64,000 bases of DNA from UBA4417 sp031550085 (GTDB lineage Bacteria; Bacteroidota; Bacteroidia; Bacteroidales; UBA4417): positions 1-64,000 of the forward strand of contig JAVBOY010000034.1 in the NCBI GenBank assembly GCA_031550085.1, read 5' to 3'. Below are positions 52,213 to 61,020 of this stretch, piece by piece (within the stretch, counting starts at the first letter, position 1; every line of letters starts with the position of its first letter). Made by a program: the position numbers and the translations under genes. The notes under the pieces were generated by a model. It had not been told where the DNA came from. It did no database searches and saw only the letters and a program-made list of their open reading frames with translations.

Positions 52213-53985
52213 CTACTCGTTCTCCTTACTTCTATCAATATAGCGAGTGTGGAGAAGTTCATGAGAAAGATGGCCGCCCGGCTCGCCGAGGTATTCTTTG
52301 TAAATTGAGATAATAGACGGATTGAGGTGCGATTGGCGAATTGTACGGCTCTCGTCTTCACTGTATATTGCTTTCAGGCGTTTCGCCCGCACATCGGGGT
52401 CGTCGCTGCGGGGTTGTCCGCCGCCGCAGATACAGCCGCTCGGGCACCCCATCACTTCAATAAAATGGTAAGGCGATTTTCCTTCGGCAATTTGCTCCAT
52501 CAATATTTTAGCGCCGGCCAAACCGCTGGTTACGGCTACTCGTGCTTCAAAGCCTTCGAATAGTTTGTAATCGGGAAGTACATTTTCGAATTTCACGGTA
52601 GCTTCTTTGATTTGGTCGAGGCCAACAATGGGGGCTACATGCAATCCCTCGAAAGGTAGTTCACGTCCGGTAATAATGACATAAACCGTGCGGAGTGCGG
52701 CTTCCATCACTCCTCCGGTAACGCCGAAAATGTCGGCAGCGCCGGTCGATTGTCCCATTGGCTCGTCGAATTTTTCATCGTCCAAATTACGGAAATCAAT
52801 ACTGGCTTGCTTAATCATTTGTCCTAATTCGCGGGTAGTGAGCACTGCATCGACATTATAAAGGCCGCGGTTTATCATTTCGTCGCGCGAAGCTTCAAAT
52901 TTTTTCGCGGTACAGGGCATTATCGACACGGTGTACATTTTTGCCGGATCGACATTGATTTTTTCGGCATAATAGGTTTTTGCCAAAGCACCCAACATCA
53001 TATGCGGAGATTTACAGGTCGACAAGTGCGGAAGGTGTTGCGGATAGTACGATTCAATGTATTTAATCCAGCCCGGCGAGCAACTTGTAATCATTGGAAG
53101 CACTGCATCCTTTCCGGATAATACATCGATGGCCCGGTGCAGGAATTCGGTGCCTTCCTCCATAATGGTCAGGTCGGCCGACCAGTCGGTATCGAATATA
53201 TCGTCGGCGCCCAAGGCGCGTATGGCGGCGGCCATTTTTCCGGTTACCGATGTTCCCACCGGATAGCCGAATAGCTCACCCAAGGCCACGCGCACTGCCG
53301 GAGCAGGCTGCATAACCACTCTGAGTTCGGGATTGTTAAGAGCTTCCCATACTCTGGTAATGTGGTCGGTTTCTTTCAATGCGCCTACCGGACATACGAC
53401 CGTGCATTGCCCGCAAAAAGTACATTTGGCATCGTTGATGGAGCGTTCCATTGCCGGCGCAATAACTTTATCGAAACCGCGATTTTGCGCGTCGAGGATT
53501 CCGACTTCCTGAATAGTGTTACAAGCTGTAACACAACGCTGGCAAAGAATACATTTCGACAAGTCGCGCGTAATAGCAGGTGAAATGTCGAATTGCTCGC
53601 GCACGCTGCTCGTATCAAACCGATTTTCCGAGATACCTAAAGTTTCGCCTAAACGTTGCAGTTCGCACGATTGATTACGGGTGCAACTCAGGCAATTTTT
53701 AGAATGGTCGGAAAGCATCAATTCGTATAATACTTTACGTGTTTTGAGCACTTGTTTAGAGTGGGTATGAATGACCATTCCCTCGCGTGCTTCTGTCATA
53801 CAGGCAACCTGCAGTGTCCGCGCGCCCTCTACTTCAACGGAGCAAATCCGGCACGAACCGAATTGGTGAACTCCTTCCATATAACATAAAGAAGGGATTT
53901 TAATTCCGTTTTGCTTGGCAGTTTCGAGAATCGTGGTTCCGGGTGCGGTCGTTATTTTTTTATTATTGATGGTTAGTTGTATCAT
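52213..53985 (-). CDS. hydA: [FeFe]-hydrogenase catalytic subunit HydA
   Basis: This 590-residue subunit fits the group A3 bifurcating type. The start is ATG 53985, after a strong AGGAGG (7 bp spacing). Domains in order: a [2Fe-2S] plant-type domain (C34, C45, C48, C62), a His/Cys cluster (H94, C98, C101, C107), two [4Fe-4S] (C145/C148/C151/C155 and C188/C191/C194/C198), then the H-domain with C302 in TSCSPGW, C358 in MPCTAKKFE, and C514/C518 in MGCPSGCICGGGQ. It evolves or oxidises H2 with NADH and ferredoxin through HydB/C. In TSCSPGW the second Cys of the usual TSCCP is Ser. No maturases hydEFG are in the window. Confidence 0.93.
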   Translation of the reverse strand: MIQLTINNKKITTAPGTTILETAKQNGIKIPSLCYMEGVHQFGSCRICSVEVEGARTLQVACMTEAREGMVIHTHSKQVLKTRKVLYELMLSDHSKNCLSCTRNQSCELQRLGETLGISENRFDTSSVREQFDISPAITRDLSKCILCQRCVTACNTIQEVGILDAQNRGFDKVIAPAMERSINDAKCTFCGQCTVVCPVGALKETDHITRVWEALNNPELRVVMQPAPAVRVALGELFGYPVGTSVTGKMAAAIRALGADDIFDTDWSADLTIMEEGTEFLHRAIDVLSGKDAVLPMITSCSPGWIKYIESYYPQHLPHLSTCKSPHMMLGALAKTYYAEKINVDPAKMYTVSIMPCTAKKFEASRDEMINRGLYNVDAVLTTRELGQMIKQASIDFRNLDDEKFDEPMGQSTGAADIFGVTGGVMEAALRTVYVIITGRELPFEGLHVAPIVGLDQIKEATVKFENVLPDYKLFEGFEARVAVTSGLAGAKILMEQIAEGKSPYHFIEVMGCPSGCICGGGQPRSDDPDVRAKRLKAIYSEDESRTIRQSHLNPSIISIYKEYLGEPGGHLSHELLHTRYIDRSKENE

Positions 53986-53989
53986 CGTC

Positions 53990-56900
53990 TTACCTCCTTT
54001 CGCAATGCAGGCATCGCATCGATTCTGCAATAGCATTAATTTTATGAAATCCTAAAACTACTTCGGCAAACGATTGTTTCCGTACTTCGGGTGACAGCAC
54101 GTCCATTTCGAATTGCGGGTGAACAACCATTTCGTCGTCGTCGTACACATTCGGAATGTCGATGGGAGCGCCTTTGTTCAGAAAGCCATTTCCACCGAGG
54201 TATAAGTCGATGGCCGAAGCTGTTTTTTTACCGTCGGCAATGGACGTGATAACGGTATCGGGGCCTCGTACCACATCGCCGCCGGCAAACACGCCTTCCA
54301 TCGTGCTCATTTGAGTTTCCGGATCTATAATGAAAGTGCCCCATTTTGTGACGCCTATTTCGTCTTTGCTGATAAAGGGCAAGTCGGCATATTGGCTCAC
54401 GGCAGGAATGACATAATCGACGTCCAACACAAAGTTGGAGCCTTTTATTTCGACAGATTTCCGGCGGCCGGAGGAGTCAAATTCGCCTAATTCCATTTTC
54501 ACACATTCGATACCTGTGAGTTTATTGTTTTTCCCGATAAATTTTACCGGCGCCGTCAGTTCCATGATTTCAATACCTTCTTCAATGGCTTCGCGTACTT
54601 CTTCGACATAGGCCGGCATAGCGTCCTGTGCGCGGCGGTAAACAATAATTACTCGTTCGGCGCCGATACGGAGCGCCGAGCGCGCCGAGTCAATAGCCGT
54701 GTTTCCGCCGCCAATTACGGCAACAGTTCCACTCAGTTTCATATCGTCTTTCAAATTGACATCTTTCAGGAAATTGATGCCGTGAATGACACCTTGCAAA
54801 TCTTCGCCTTCAATATTTACTTTGGCCGGGTATTGTGTTCCGGTAGCCACGTAAATAGCGTCGTAGCCTTCGCGCAGGTGTTTGAAATCCAAATCGCGGC
54901 CGACTTCTTTGTTCAGGTAAATATTGACGCCGGCTTGGCGAATCAGGTCAATTTCGTGTTGCAAAATGGCTTTTGGCAAGCGGTATTCGGGAATGCCGAA
55001 TGCCAGCACGCCGCCTGCTACGGGTTGCGATTCGAACACATCGACATCGTAACCGATATTTACTAAATAATAGGCGCAAGTCAAGCCCGAAGCGCCTGCA
55101 CCGATAACGGCCACACGTTTTCCTTTTTTTGCATAGGTTAGTTGCATTTTGTAAGGAAGCTCGTTTTTGAATGCGTAGTCGGCCACAAAGCGTTTCAAAT
55201 CGCGAACAGCTAAGGGTTCGTCCACACTGCCGCGACGGCATTTGCGCTCGCAGGGGCGGGTACAAATCCGGCCGCACACTGCCGGAAACGGGTTTTCCTG
55301 CATGATCAAATTGTAAGCGTCTTGGAAGCGGCCGGCGGCAATCAGCGAAATATAACCGGTAACGTAGATATTGGCCGGACAAGTGTTTTCACAAGGCGAC
55401 TTAAACAGCGCCGAGCAGACGCCTGCGCGGCAATATTTTTTATTGATATGCTCCTCGTATTCTTCGCGAAAGAAACGAATGGTCGAAAGTATCGGGTTGG
55501 GAGCTGTTTGCCCAAGCCCACACATTGCCGATTGTTGAATGGCTTCGCCGATTTCTTCCAACAATTCAATATCGCCGGGGTTTCCTTTGCCCAGGGTAAT
55601 ATTTTCCAAAATCTCCAACATTCGTTTTGTTCCCACACGGCAGGCGACACATTTTCCGCACGATTCGTCGCGGATAAAATCCATAAAGAAACGCGCCGTA
55701 TCGACCATACAGGTATCTTCGTTCATCACAATTAAACCGCCGGAACCCATAATAGCGCCCATTTTGCTCAACGATTCGTAGTCGGCCGGCACATTGAGGT
55801 TTTCTTTGGTAATGCAGCCGCCCGACGGGCCACCTATTTGCGCAGCTTTAAAATCTTTTCCGTTGGGAATGCCGCCGCCGATATTGTAAATGATAGTACC
55901 TATTGTGGTTCCAATCGGCACTTCGACAATGCCGGTATTTACCACATCGCCGGCAAGGGCAAATACTTTCGTTCCGGGCGCTTTTTCCAAACCGAACGAG
56001 GCGTACCATTTGCCGCCGTTGCGGATTATTTTCGGGATATTGGCCAGCGTTTCCACATTGTTGATAATGGTAGGATAGCCGAACAGGCCTTTTTGGAACG
56101 GGAAAGGCGGTTTTTGCTTGGGTTCGCCGCGTTTTCCTTCGATCGAAGCCAGCAAAGCCGTTTCTTCGCCGCATACAAAAGCGCCGGCGCCAATGCGTAT
56201 TTCGAGGTCGAGATTGTAATCGGTTCCGAATAAATTTTTTCCTAAAAGACCGTATTCGCGAGCCTGCTCTATCGCCGCTTTCAAGCGTTCGATAGCAATC
56301 GGGTATTCGGCGCGTATGTAAACATATCCTTGCTGCGCGCCAATGGCGTAGGCCGACAAAATCATTCCTTCGATCAGGCAGTGCGGGTCGCCTTCGATAA
56401 CACTGCGATCCATAAATGCGCCCGGGTCGCCTTCGTCGGCATTGCAAACCATATATTTAATGTCGCTTTTTTGCGAAAATCCTGCGCGAAATTTGGTGCC
56501 GGTTGGGAAGCCTGCGCCACCGCGTCCGCGAAGGCCGGAAAATTCTACTTCTTTCACCACCTCTTCCTGTGTCATTCCAGTAATGGCTTTGGCAGCTGCA
56601 AAATAACCGTCGTGAGCAATGTAGTCTTTAATGTTGGCGTAATCAATAATACCGCATAAATCCAAAACGATTTTTACTTGCGCTTTGAAAAATTCGATAT
56701 CGTCAATCTTCGGGATATATTTTAGCAATGTTTTATCGTAGAAAGTATATTCTTCGATCGGTTTATGATTTACCAAATGGCTTTGAACAATCTCTTTAGC
56801 TTTTTCGGGGTCAAGTTTCGTGTAAAAAGTCCGGTCGGGCAGCACCATCATTACCGGCCCTAAGGCGCAAATGCCCATACAGCCGGTTTGGTAAACTTGC

Positions 56901-57085
56901 ACGTCTTTTTCAATACCTTGTTCTTTCAGCTCTTGGTTGATAGCGCTTTCTATTGCAGCACAGTTGGACGATACGCAGCCCGTGCCGCCGCAAACTAAAA
57001 TCTGGTATTTATATTTTTTCTGGTTTTTAAGAAACTCTTTCTTGATTTCTTCAAGTTGAGCAATGGTTTTAATTTCGTAATTCAT
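53990..57085 (-). CDS. hydB: HydB-type subunit fused to a GltD-like domain
   Basis: This 1031-residue fusion starts after AGGAGG (8 bp spacing). Residues 28-100 form a thioredoxin-like [2Fe-2S] domain (C32, C37, C69, C73). Residues 140-545 are the NuoF-like FMN/NADH domain ('GLRGRGGAGFPTG' at 184-196, [4Fe-4S] C476/C479/C482/C522). After YCRAGVC (551-557), where canonical HydB has ferredoxin-like clusters, a GltD-like part follows: 'CENTCP' at 565-570, CGRICTRPCERKC at 604-616, FAD site GAGASG (662-667) and a second GGGNTA dinucleotide site near 790. The GltD part suggests NADPH binding, so the complex may use NADH, NADPH and ferredoxin. The family role is NAD-dependent; the second pyridine nucleotide is inference. 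Confidence 0.9.
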   Translation of the reverse strand: MNYEIKTIAQLEEIKKEFLKNQKKYKYQILVCGGTGCVSSNCAAIESAINQELKEQGIEKDVQVYQTGCMGICALGPVMMVLPDRTFYTKLDPEKAKEIVQSHLVNHKPIEEYTFYDKTLLKYIPKIDDIEFFKAQVKIVLDLCGIIDYANIKDYIAHDGYFAAAKAITGMTQEEVVKEVEFSGLRGRGGAGFPTGTKFRAGFSQKSDIKYMVCNADEGDPGAFMDRSVIEGDPHCLIEGMILSAYAIGAQQGYVYIRAEYPIAIERLKAAIEQAREYGLLGKNLFGTDYNLDLEIRIGAGAFVCGEETALLASIEGKRGEPKQKPPFPFQKGLFGYPTIINNVETLANIPKIIRNGGKWYASFGLEKAPGTKVFALAGDVVNTGIVEVPIGTTIGTIIYNIGGGIPNGKDFKAAQIGGPSGGCITKENLNVPADYESLSKMGAIMGSGGLIVMNEDTCMVDTARFFMDFIRDESCGKCVACRVGTKRMLEILENITLGKGNPGDIELLEEIGEAIQQSAMCGLGQTAPNPILSTIRFFREEYEEHINKKYCRAGVCSALFKSPCENTCPANIYVTGYISLIAAGRFQDAYNLIMQENPFPAVCGRICTRPCERKCRRGSVDEPLAVRDLKRFVADYAFKNELPYKMQLTYAKKGKRVAVIGAGASGLTCAYYLVNIGYDVDVFESQPVAGGVLAFGIPEYRLPKAILQHEIDLIRQAGVNIYLNKEVGRDLDFKHLREGYDAIYVATGTQYPAKVNIEGEDLQGVIHGINFLKDVNLKDDMKLSGTVAVIGGGNTAIDSARSALRIGAERVIIVYRRAQDAMPAYVEEVREAIEEGIEIMELTAPVKFIGKNNKLTGIECVKMELGEFDSSGRRKSVEIKGSNFVLDVDYVIPAVSQYADLPFISKDEIGVTKWGTFIIDPETQMSTMEGVFAGGDVVRGPDTVITSIADGKKTASAIDLYLGGNGFLNKGAPIDIPNVYDDDEMVVHPQFEMDVLSPEVRKQSFAEVVLGFHKINAIAESMRCLHCERR

Positions 57086-57097
57086 AATAAAACCCTC

Positions 57098-57595
57098 CTA
57101 ATATTTCGACAGAATCGATTCTAATTTGTTAGGATTTACAGCTTTGTACACCGTATTGTCCACCATCATAGCGGGCGCCAATCCGCAGGCGCCAATACAG
57201 CGAGCTTTACAGAGAGTGAATTTGCCATCTTCGGTGGTTTCGTCGACATCAATGTGAAGATGTTTTTGAATGCCTTCGATCAGTTTTTTACCGCCGCGCA
57301 CATAGCAGGCAGTACCCATACACACCATAATAGTATGCTTTCCTTTAGGTTTGGTCGAGAAAAACGAATAAAAAGAAACAACTCCCGCAACTACCGATAC
57401 GGGGATGTTCATTTTGTCGGCAATAAATTTTTGAATTTCGTATGGCAGAAAGCCATAAATACCTTGAGTGGCATGCAGCACCATAATCAAATTGCTCGGA
57501 TTTGCTTCGTATTTGGCAATGACCGCTTCAATTTGCTGTAGTTTTTGCAGATGATCTTCGGGTATCTTGTATGTTACGTGCTTCGAATCGTTCAT
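57098..57595 (-). CDS. hydC: HydC/NuoE-like [2Fe-2S] subunit
   Basis: This 165-residue thioredoxin-like protein has the four cysteines C92, C97, C133 and C137 of the NuoE [2Fe-2S] cluster ('VCMGTACYVRGG', 'RCIGACGLAP'). It passes electrons between HydB flavin and the catalytic subunit. It is the promoter-proximal gene of hydCBA, 12 bp before hydB. No Shine-Dalgarno sequence precedes it, in contrast to hydB and hydA. Confidence 0.93.
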   Translation of the reverse strand: MNDSKHVTYKIPEDHLQKLQQIEAVIAKYEANPSNLIMVLHATQGIYGFLPYEIQKFIADKMNIPVSVVAGVVSFYSFFSTKPKGKHTIMVCMGTACYVRGGKKLIEGIQKHLHIDVDETTEDGKFTLCKARCIGACGLAPAMMVDNTVYKAVNPNKLESILSKY

Positions 57596-57667
57596 ATATT
57601 TATTTTTAAATGATAAATACAGAGAAGATATATTTTAATATAAAATTTTTACATAAAAAGTTGATCT

Positions 57668-57698
57668 CAAAGTTAACGTTTTTTTTAGAAAAAACAAA
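57668..57698 (-). promoter_or_regulatory. hydC promoter, -33/-7 of Bacteroidota type
   Basis: On the minus strand TTTG (complement of 57695-57698) and TAACTTTG (complement of 57668-57675) are separated by exactly 19 bp, matching the Bacteroidota promoter form TTTG-N19-TAnnTTTG. It is the best promoter I see in the window and faces hydCBA. Confidence 0.65.
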
Positions 57699-57707
57699 AT
57701 GTTTTTG

Positions 57708-57715
57708 TAAATTTG
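57708..57715 (+). promoter_or_regulatory. -7 box of the phosphatase-hydS operon
   Basis: TAAATTTG matches TAnnTTTG, 34 bp before the ATG at 57750. It overlaps the region upstream of the hydC promoter, so the two promoters are divergent and only 32 bp apart. No clear -33 TTTG is seen. A perfect AGGAGG follows at 57738-57743. Confidence 0.5.
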
Positions 57716-57749
57716 TGCAAATTGGTGCGTAAAAAAAAGGAGGTATTTT

Positions 57750-58982
57750 ATGAACGATTCTCACGTTCAAGAACAGGCTCCGGACGCTGAAAAGCGGAAA
57801 TATCACACAGAAGTGGGGCATTTTCAAATTAACCACGAGGGAGAGAGAATATGTGGCGACGTATTTCTGTCGAAACGAATTCCTGAAGAAAACCGTGTAT
57901 TATGTGTGCTGTCAGACGGTGTTGGACACGGCGTTCAGGCCAATGTATTGGCTACGCTTATGGCTACCATTTCGCTCCATTTTTCGATGGAACACAAAGA
58001 TGCCAACGCGCTTGCCGAAATCATTATGAAAGCGCTGCCGGTGTACAGCCAGAAAAAAATAAGCTACGCAACCTGTACCGTTATCGATATTTCGATTGAG
58101 ACCAATACCGTTTCTATTTTGGAATACGACAATCCGCAAACATTGATTTTACGGGGGAACAAGATTTATGAACCGGAGTGGACACTCATCGAACACAATG
58201 GAGGCGCCGCAGGTAAACGGGTTATGGATTTGAAAAAATGTGCTTTTGTTCCGCAGAAAGAAGACCGCATTGTTTTTTGCTCCGATGGAATTACGCAATC
58301 GGGCTTGGGCAAAGGAATGGCAATGGGCTGGGGACGGAATAATGTGGTGAAATTTATTCGCGAAATCGTAGAAGCAATGCCGGGCATTTCGGCAGCCGAC
58401 CTTGCCGAAAGAGTAGTGAAACACGCTGCCGCCAACGATTTATATACACCCAAAGACGACCTTACGTGCGGCGTAGTTTATTTCCGGCAGCCGCGAAAGG
58501 CGATATTGTGTACCGGCCCGCCTTTCAACGCTGAAAAAGACAATGAATTTGCGAATATTCTAAAAAAATTTGACGGAATAAAAATTATAAGCGGAGCCAC
58601 TACCGCCGGAATTATTGCACGAGAGCTGAAACAAACCGTTACCGACGAAGAGCGGATAGACCTTAGCCTGCCGCCAAGCTCGAAAATGGACGGTATCGAC
58701 CTTGTTACCGAAGGCGTGTTGACGCTTGGTAAAGTGATCCATTTATTGGACAATATCAACCTGAACACCACTATACAATTGGGAAAAGGCCCTGCCGACC
58801 GGCTCTGCAAATTGTTACTGGACACCGACGAGATATTTGTTTTGGTAGGTACAAAAATCAACGAAGACCACCACGACCCTACCCTGCCGGTCGAAATAGA
58901 AATTCGCAAACACCTCATTCAGCGACTGACCAAAGTACTGGCCGAAAAATTCATGAAAGTAGTTAAAATTACATATGCCTAA
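57750..58982 (+). CDS. PP2C/SpoIIE-type phosphatase next to sensory hydrogenase
   Basis: This 410-residue protein has a SpoIIE-like PP2C domain (about 20-250) with metal-binding aspartates D37 ('CGDVFLS') and D56 ('VLSDGVGHGVQANVLATL') and a third in 'IVFCSDGITQSG'. Residues 255-410 form an additional alpha/beta domain of unknown family ('GIKIISGATTAGIIARELKQ', 'DEIFVLVGTKINEDHHDP'). Such phosphatases dephosphorylate Ser/Thr sites on regulators. The stop is 2 bp before hydS, so the genes are co-translated; the same pairing is known for sensory (group C) [FeFe] hydrogenases. A perfect AGGAGG lies 6 bp before the ATG. Confidence 0.88.
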   Translation: MNDSHVQEQAPDAEKRKYHTEVGHFQINHEGERICGDVFLSKRIPEENRVLCVLSDGVGHGVQANVLATLMATISLHFSMEHKDANALAEIIMKALPVYSQKKISYATCTVIDISIETNTVSILEYDNPQTLILRGNKIYEPEWTLIEHNGGAAGKRVMDLKKCAFVPQKEDRIVFCSDGITQSGLGKGMAMGWGRNNVVKFIREIVEAMPGISAADLAERVVKHAAANDLYTPKDDLTCGVVYFRQPRKAILCTGPPFNAEKDNEFANILKKFDGIKIISGATTAGIIARELKQTVTDEERIDLSLPPSSKMDGIDLVTEGVLTLGKVIHLLDNINLNTTIQLGKGPADRLCKLLLDTDEIFVLVGTKINEDHHDPTLPVEIEIRKHLIQRLTKVLAEKFMKVVKITYA

Positions 58983-58984
58983 GG

Positions 58985-60835
58985 ATGTCGAAAAATATAA
59001 TACAATTAGAAAAAAGTAAATGCAAAGCGTGCTATTCCTGTGCCAGGACTTGCCCCGTAAAAGCCATTCACGTACACACCAACAGCGTATTTCCTCACAT
59101 CGAAGAAAGTAAATGTATTCTGTGCGGCGCCTGCATCGACACGTGTGCCTACGACGCCATTACTTATTTCGACTCTAAAGAAAATGTGAAACAGTTGTTG
59201 AATGCCAAAGAAAAAGTAGTGGCAATATGCGCGCCTTCCATTGCCGGCGAATTCGACGATATTACCGATTACCGTAAATTTGTAAAAATGATTCGCCTGC
59301 TTGGTTTTTCGTATGTAACCGAAATGGCCTTTGGTGTAGATATTATTGCCGAAAAATACCGCCAACTTACCCACGACGAGTTCAACGGGAAATATTATAT
59401 AACAAGTTGCTGCCCTTCGATTGTAGCATTGATCGAAAAAAAATATCCCGAACTTATCGGAAACTTGGTGCCCTATGTTTCGCCCATTGCCGCCTGCGCT
59501 GTTGTTGCCCGAAAATTATATGGCAGCGATTTGAAAGTGGTAAATATAACGCCTTGCGTGGCCGTAAAAAAAGAAACCGGACGGTATACCGGTTTGGCAA
59601 AAATAGATGAAGCGTTGACATTTCAAGAATTGCGGGAACTGTTCGACGAATTTAAAATCACAGAAACTTTTAGCGAGTACTCCGACTTCGATGAGCCCTT
59701 GGGATACAAAGGAAGTATGTACCCTATTTCGCGAGGTTTTTTGGAAGCAGCCAATTTAGATACCGGCCTGTTGAAAGAAGATACAATTACCGTAGAAGGA
59801 AAAAGTTCGGTGCTCGCCATCAAACAATTTTGGGAATACTATAATGCTATCAAGCAAAATTTCAATATTTTCTACTGCGAAGGCTGTATTATGGGACCCG
59901 GCACATCGCGGGGCGGCGAGAAATACAAACGCTATGCATTAGTCAAAGATTATTTTGGCCGCCGGTTGGCCAACTTCGATGTCGAAAAATGGAAAGGACA
60001 AATGGATGTTCATTCGCATTACGAAGAATTAAATGCCGTATTCTGCGCAAAAAAACAGGAGCTGCCGCCGCCCGACGAATTTGAAATAAAAATAGCGCTC
60101 AACCGTATTACCAAACGCAACAACAACAAGGAAGTCAATTGCGGCGCCTGCGGATTCGCAACGTGCAAAGAGCTGGCTTGGGCTATTGCGCAGAATACGG
60201 TAGTTCCCGAAATGTGCGTAACGAGTGCGCAAATCGACAACCTCGAAACATCGCACGCCACAAAAAAAACGATCGAAGAGCTGGAAATGGTAAAAAACGA
60301 ATTGAAAATAACCCAAACAACACTTGACGAAACCAAAGATATGCTTTATGCTAAAAATGAAGCGCTATCTATTTTCGTAAAAGGATTGAGCGCCGGCGTT
60401 GTTTTTTACGACGAAAATTTGAAAATCGTAGAATCGAACCTTGCATTTATCGAAATTTTGGGCGAAGATGCAAAAGAAATACACGATGTCATTCCCGGCC
60501 TCATTGGCGCCGACCTCAAAACCTTGTTGCCTCCGGCACTTATTGCCCAAATCCAATTTACTTTAAACCACGACGAAACACAAATCAGCAAAGATGTGGA
60601 GATTGACGACAAATGGGTCAATGTATCTATTTTCCAGTTGATTCAGAAAAAATTAGTCGGCGCCGTATTTCGTAATTTACACTCCAAAGAAGAACGCCCC
60701 GAAGAAATTATTCACCGCGTAACCGAAGTGATTGAAGAAAATTTGCGGCAAGTGCAACAAATCGGATTCATCCTCGGCGAAGGCGCCGCCAAAACCGAAA
60801 AAATGCTCAATTCCATCATAAAATCGTATGAATAA
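58985..60835 (+). CDS. hydS: HydS-type sensory [FeFe]-hydrogenase with PAS domain
   Basis: This 616-residue protein contains two [4Fe-4S] sites (C13/C16/C19/C23 and C44/C47/C50/C54) and a hydrogenase H-domain with the shortened sensor-type motifs: TSCCPSIV (C142/C143), TPCVAVKKE (C191) and YCEGCIMGPG (C298/C301). An Fe-S domain with C386, C389, C394, C411 follows, then a coiled coil (420-460) and a PAS-like domain (about 455-565). The altered L3 motif, PAS domain and lack of HydB/C neighbours distinguish it from catalytic enzymes and fit the group C sensory type. It probably reports H2 or redox state to the phosphatase. A relation to hydABC control is inferred from position. Confidence 0.9.
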   Translation: MSKNIIQLEKSKCKACYSCARTCPVKAIHVHTNSVFPHIEESKCILCGACIDTCAYDAITYFDSKENVKQLLNAKEKVVAICAPSIAGEFDDITDYRKFVKMIRLLGFSYVTEMAFGVDIIAEKYRQLTHDEFNGKYYITSCCPSIVALIEKKYPELIGNLVPYVSPIAACAVVARKLYGSDLKVVNITPCVAVKKETGRYTGLAKIDEALTFQELRELFDEFKITETFSEYSDFDEPLGYKGSMYPISRGFLEAANLDTGLLKEDTITVEGKSSVLAIKQFWEYYNAIKQNFNIFYCEGCIMGPGTSRGGEKYKRYALVKDYFGRRLANFDVEKWKGQMDVHSHYEELNAVFCAKKQELPPPDEFEIKIALNRITKRNNNKEVNCGACGFATCKELAWAIAQNTVVPEMCVTSAQIDNLETSHATKKTIEELEMVKNELKITQTTLDETKDMLYAKNEALSIFVKGLSAGVVFYDENLKIVESNLAFIEILGEDAKEIHDVIPGLIGADLKTLLPPALIAQIQFTLNHDETQISKDVEIDDKWVNVSIFQLIQKKLVGAVFRNLHSKEERPEEIIHRVTEVIEENLRQVQQIGFILGEGAAKTEKMLNSIIKSYE

Positions 60836-60978
60836 CGGATGCAAGAATAAAAATTAAAGAACAAAGAGAAAAGACGGTTTAACTGAAATAACATAGCAAA
60901 ACAACACTTAACAACACTAATGACCAAACACTTATCTCAATTTCTCCTAAAATTGCCGTTGTTCCAGTTGCTTTTTTT

Positions 60979-60986
60979 TATCTTTG
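60979..60986 (+). promoter_or_regulatory. -7 box of the lemA promoter
   Basis: TATCTTTG is an exact TAnnTTTG, 34 bp before the ATG at 61021. GTTG at 60958-60961 lies 17 bp upstream as a weak -33. Confidence 0.45.
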
Positions 60987-61020
60987 CAGTCAATATCAAA
61001 ATACCCTAATTATTTTTTAT

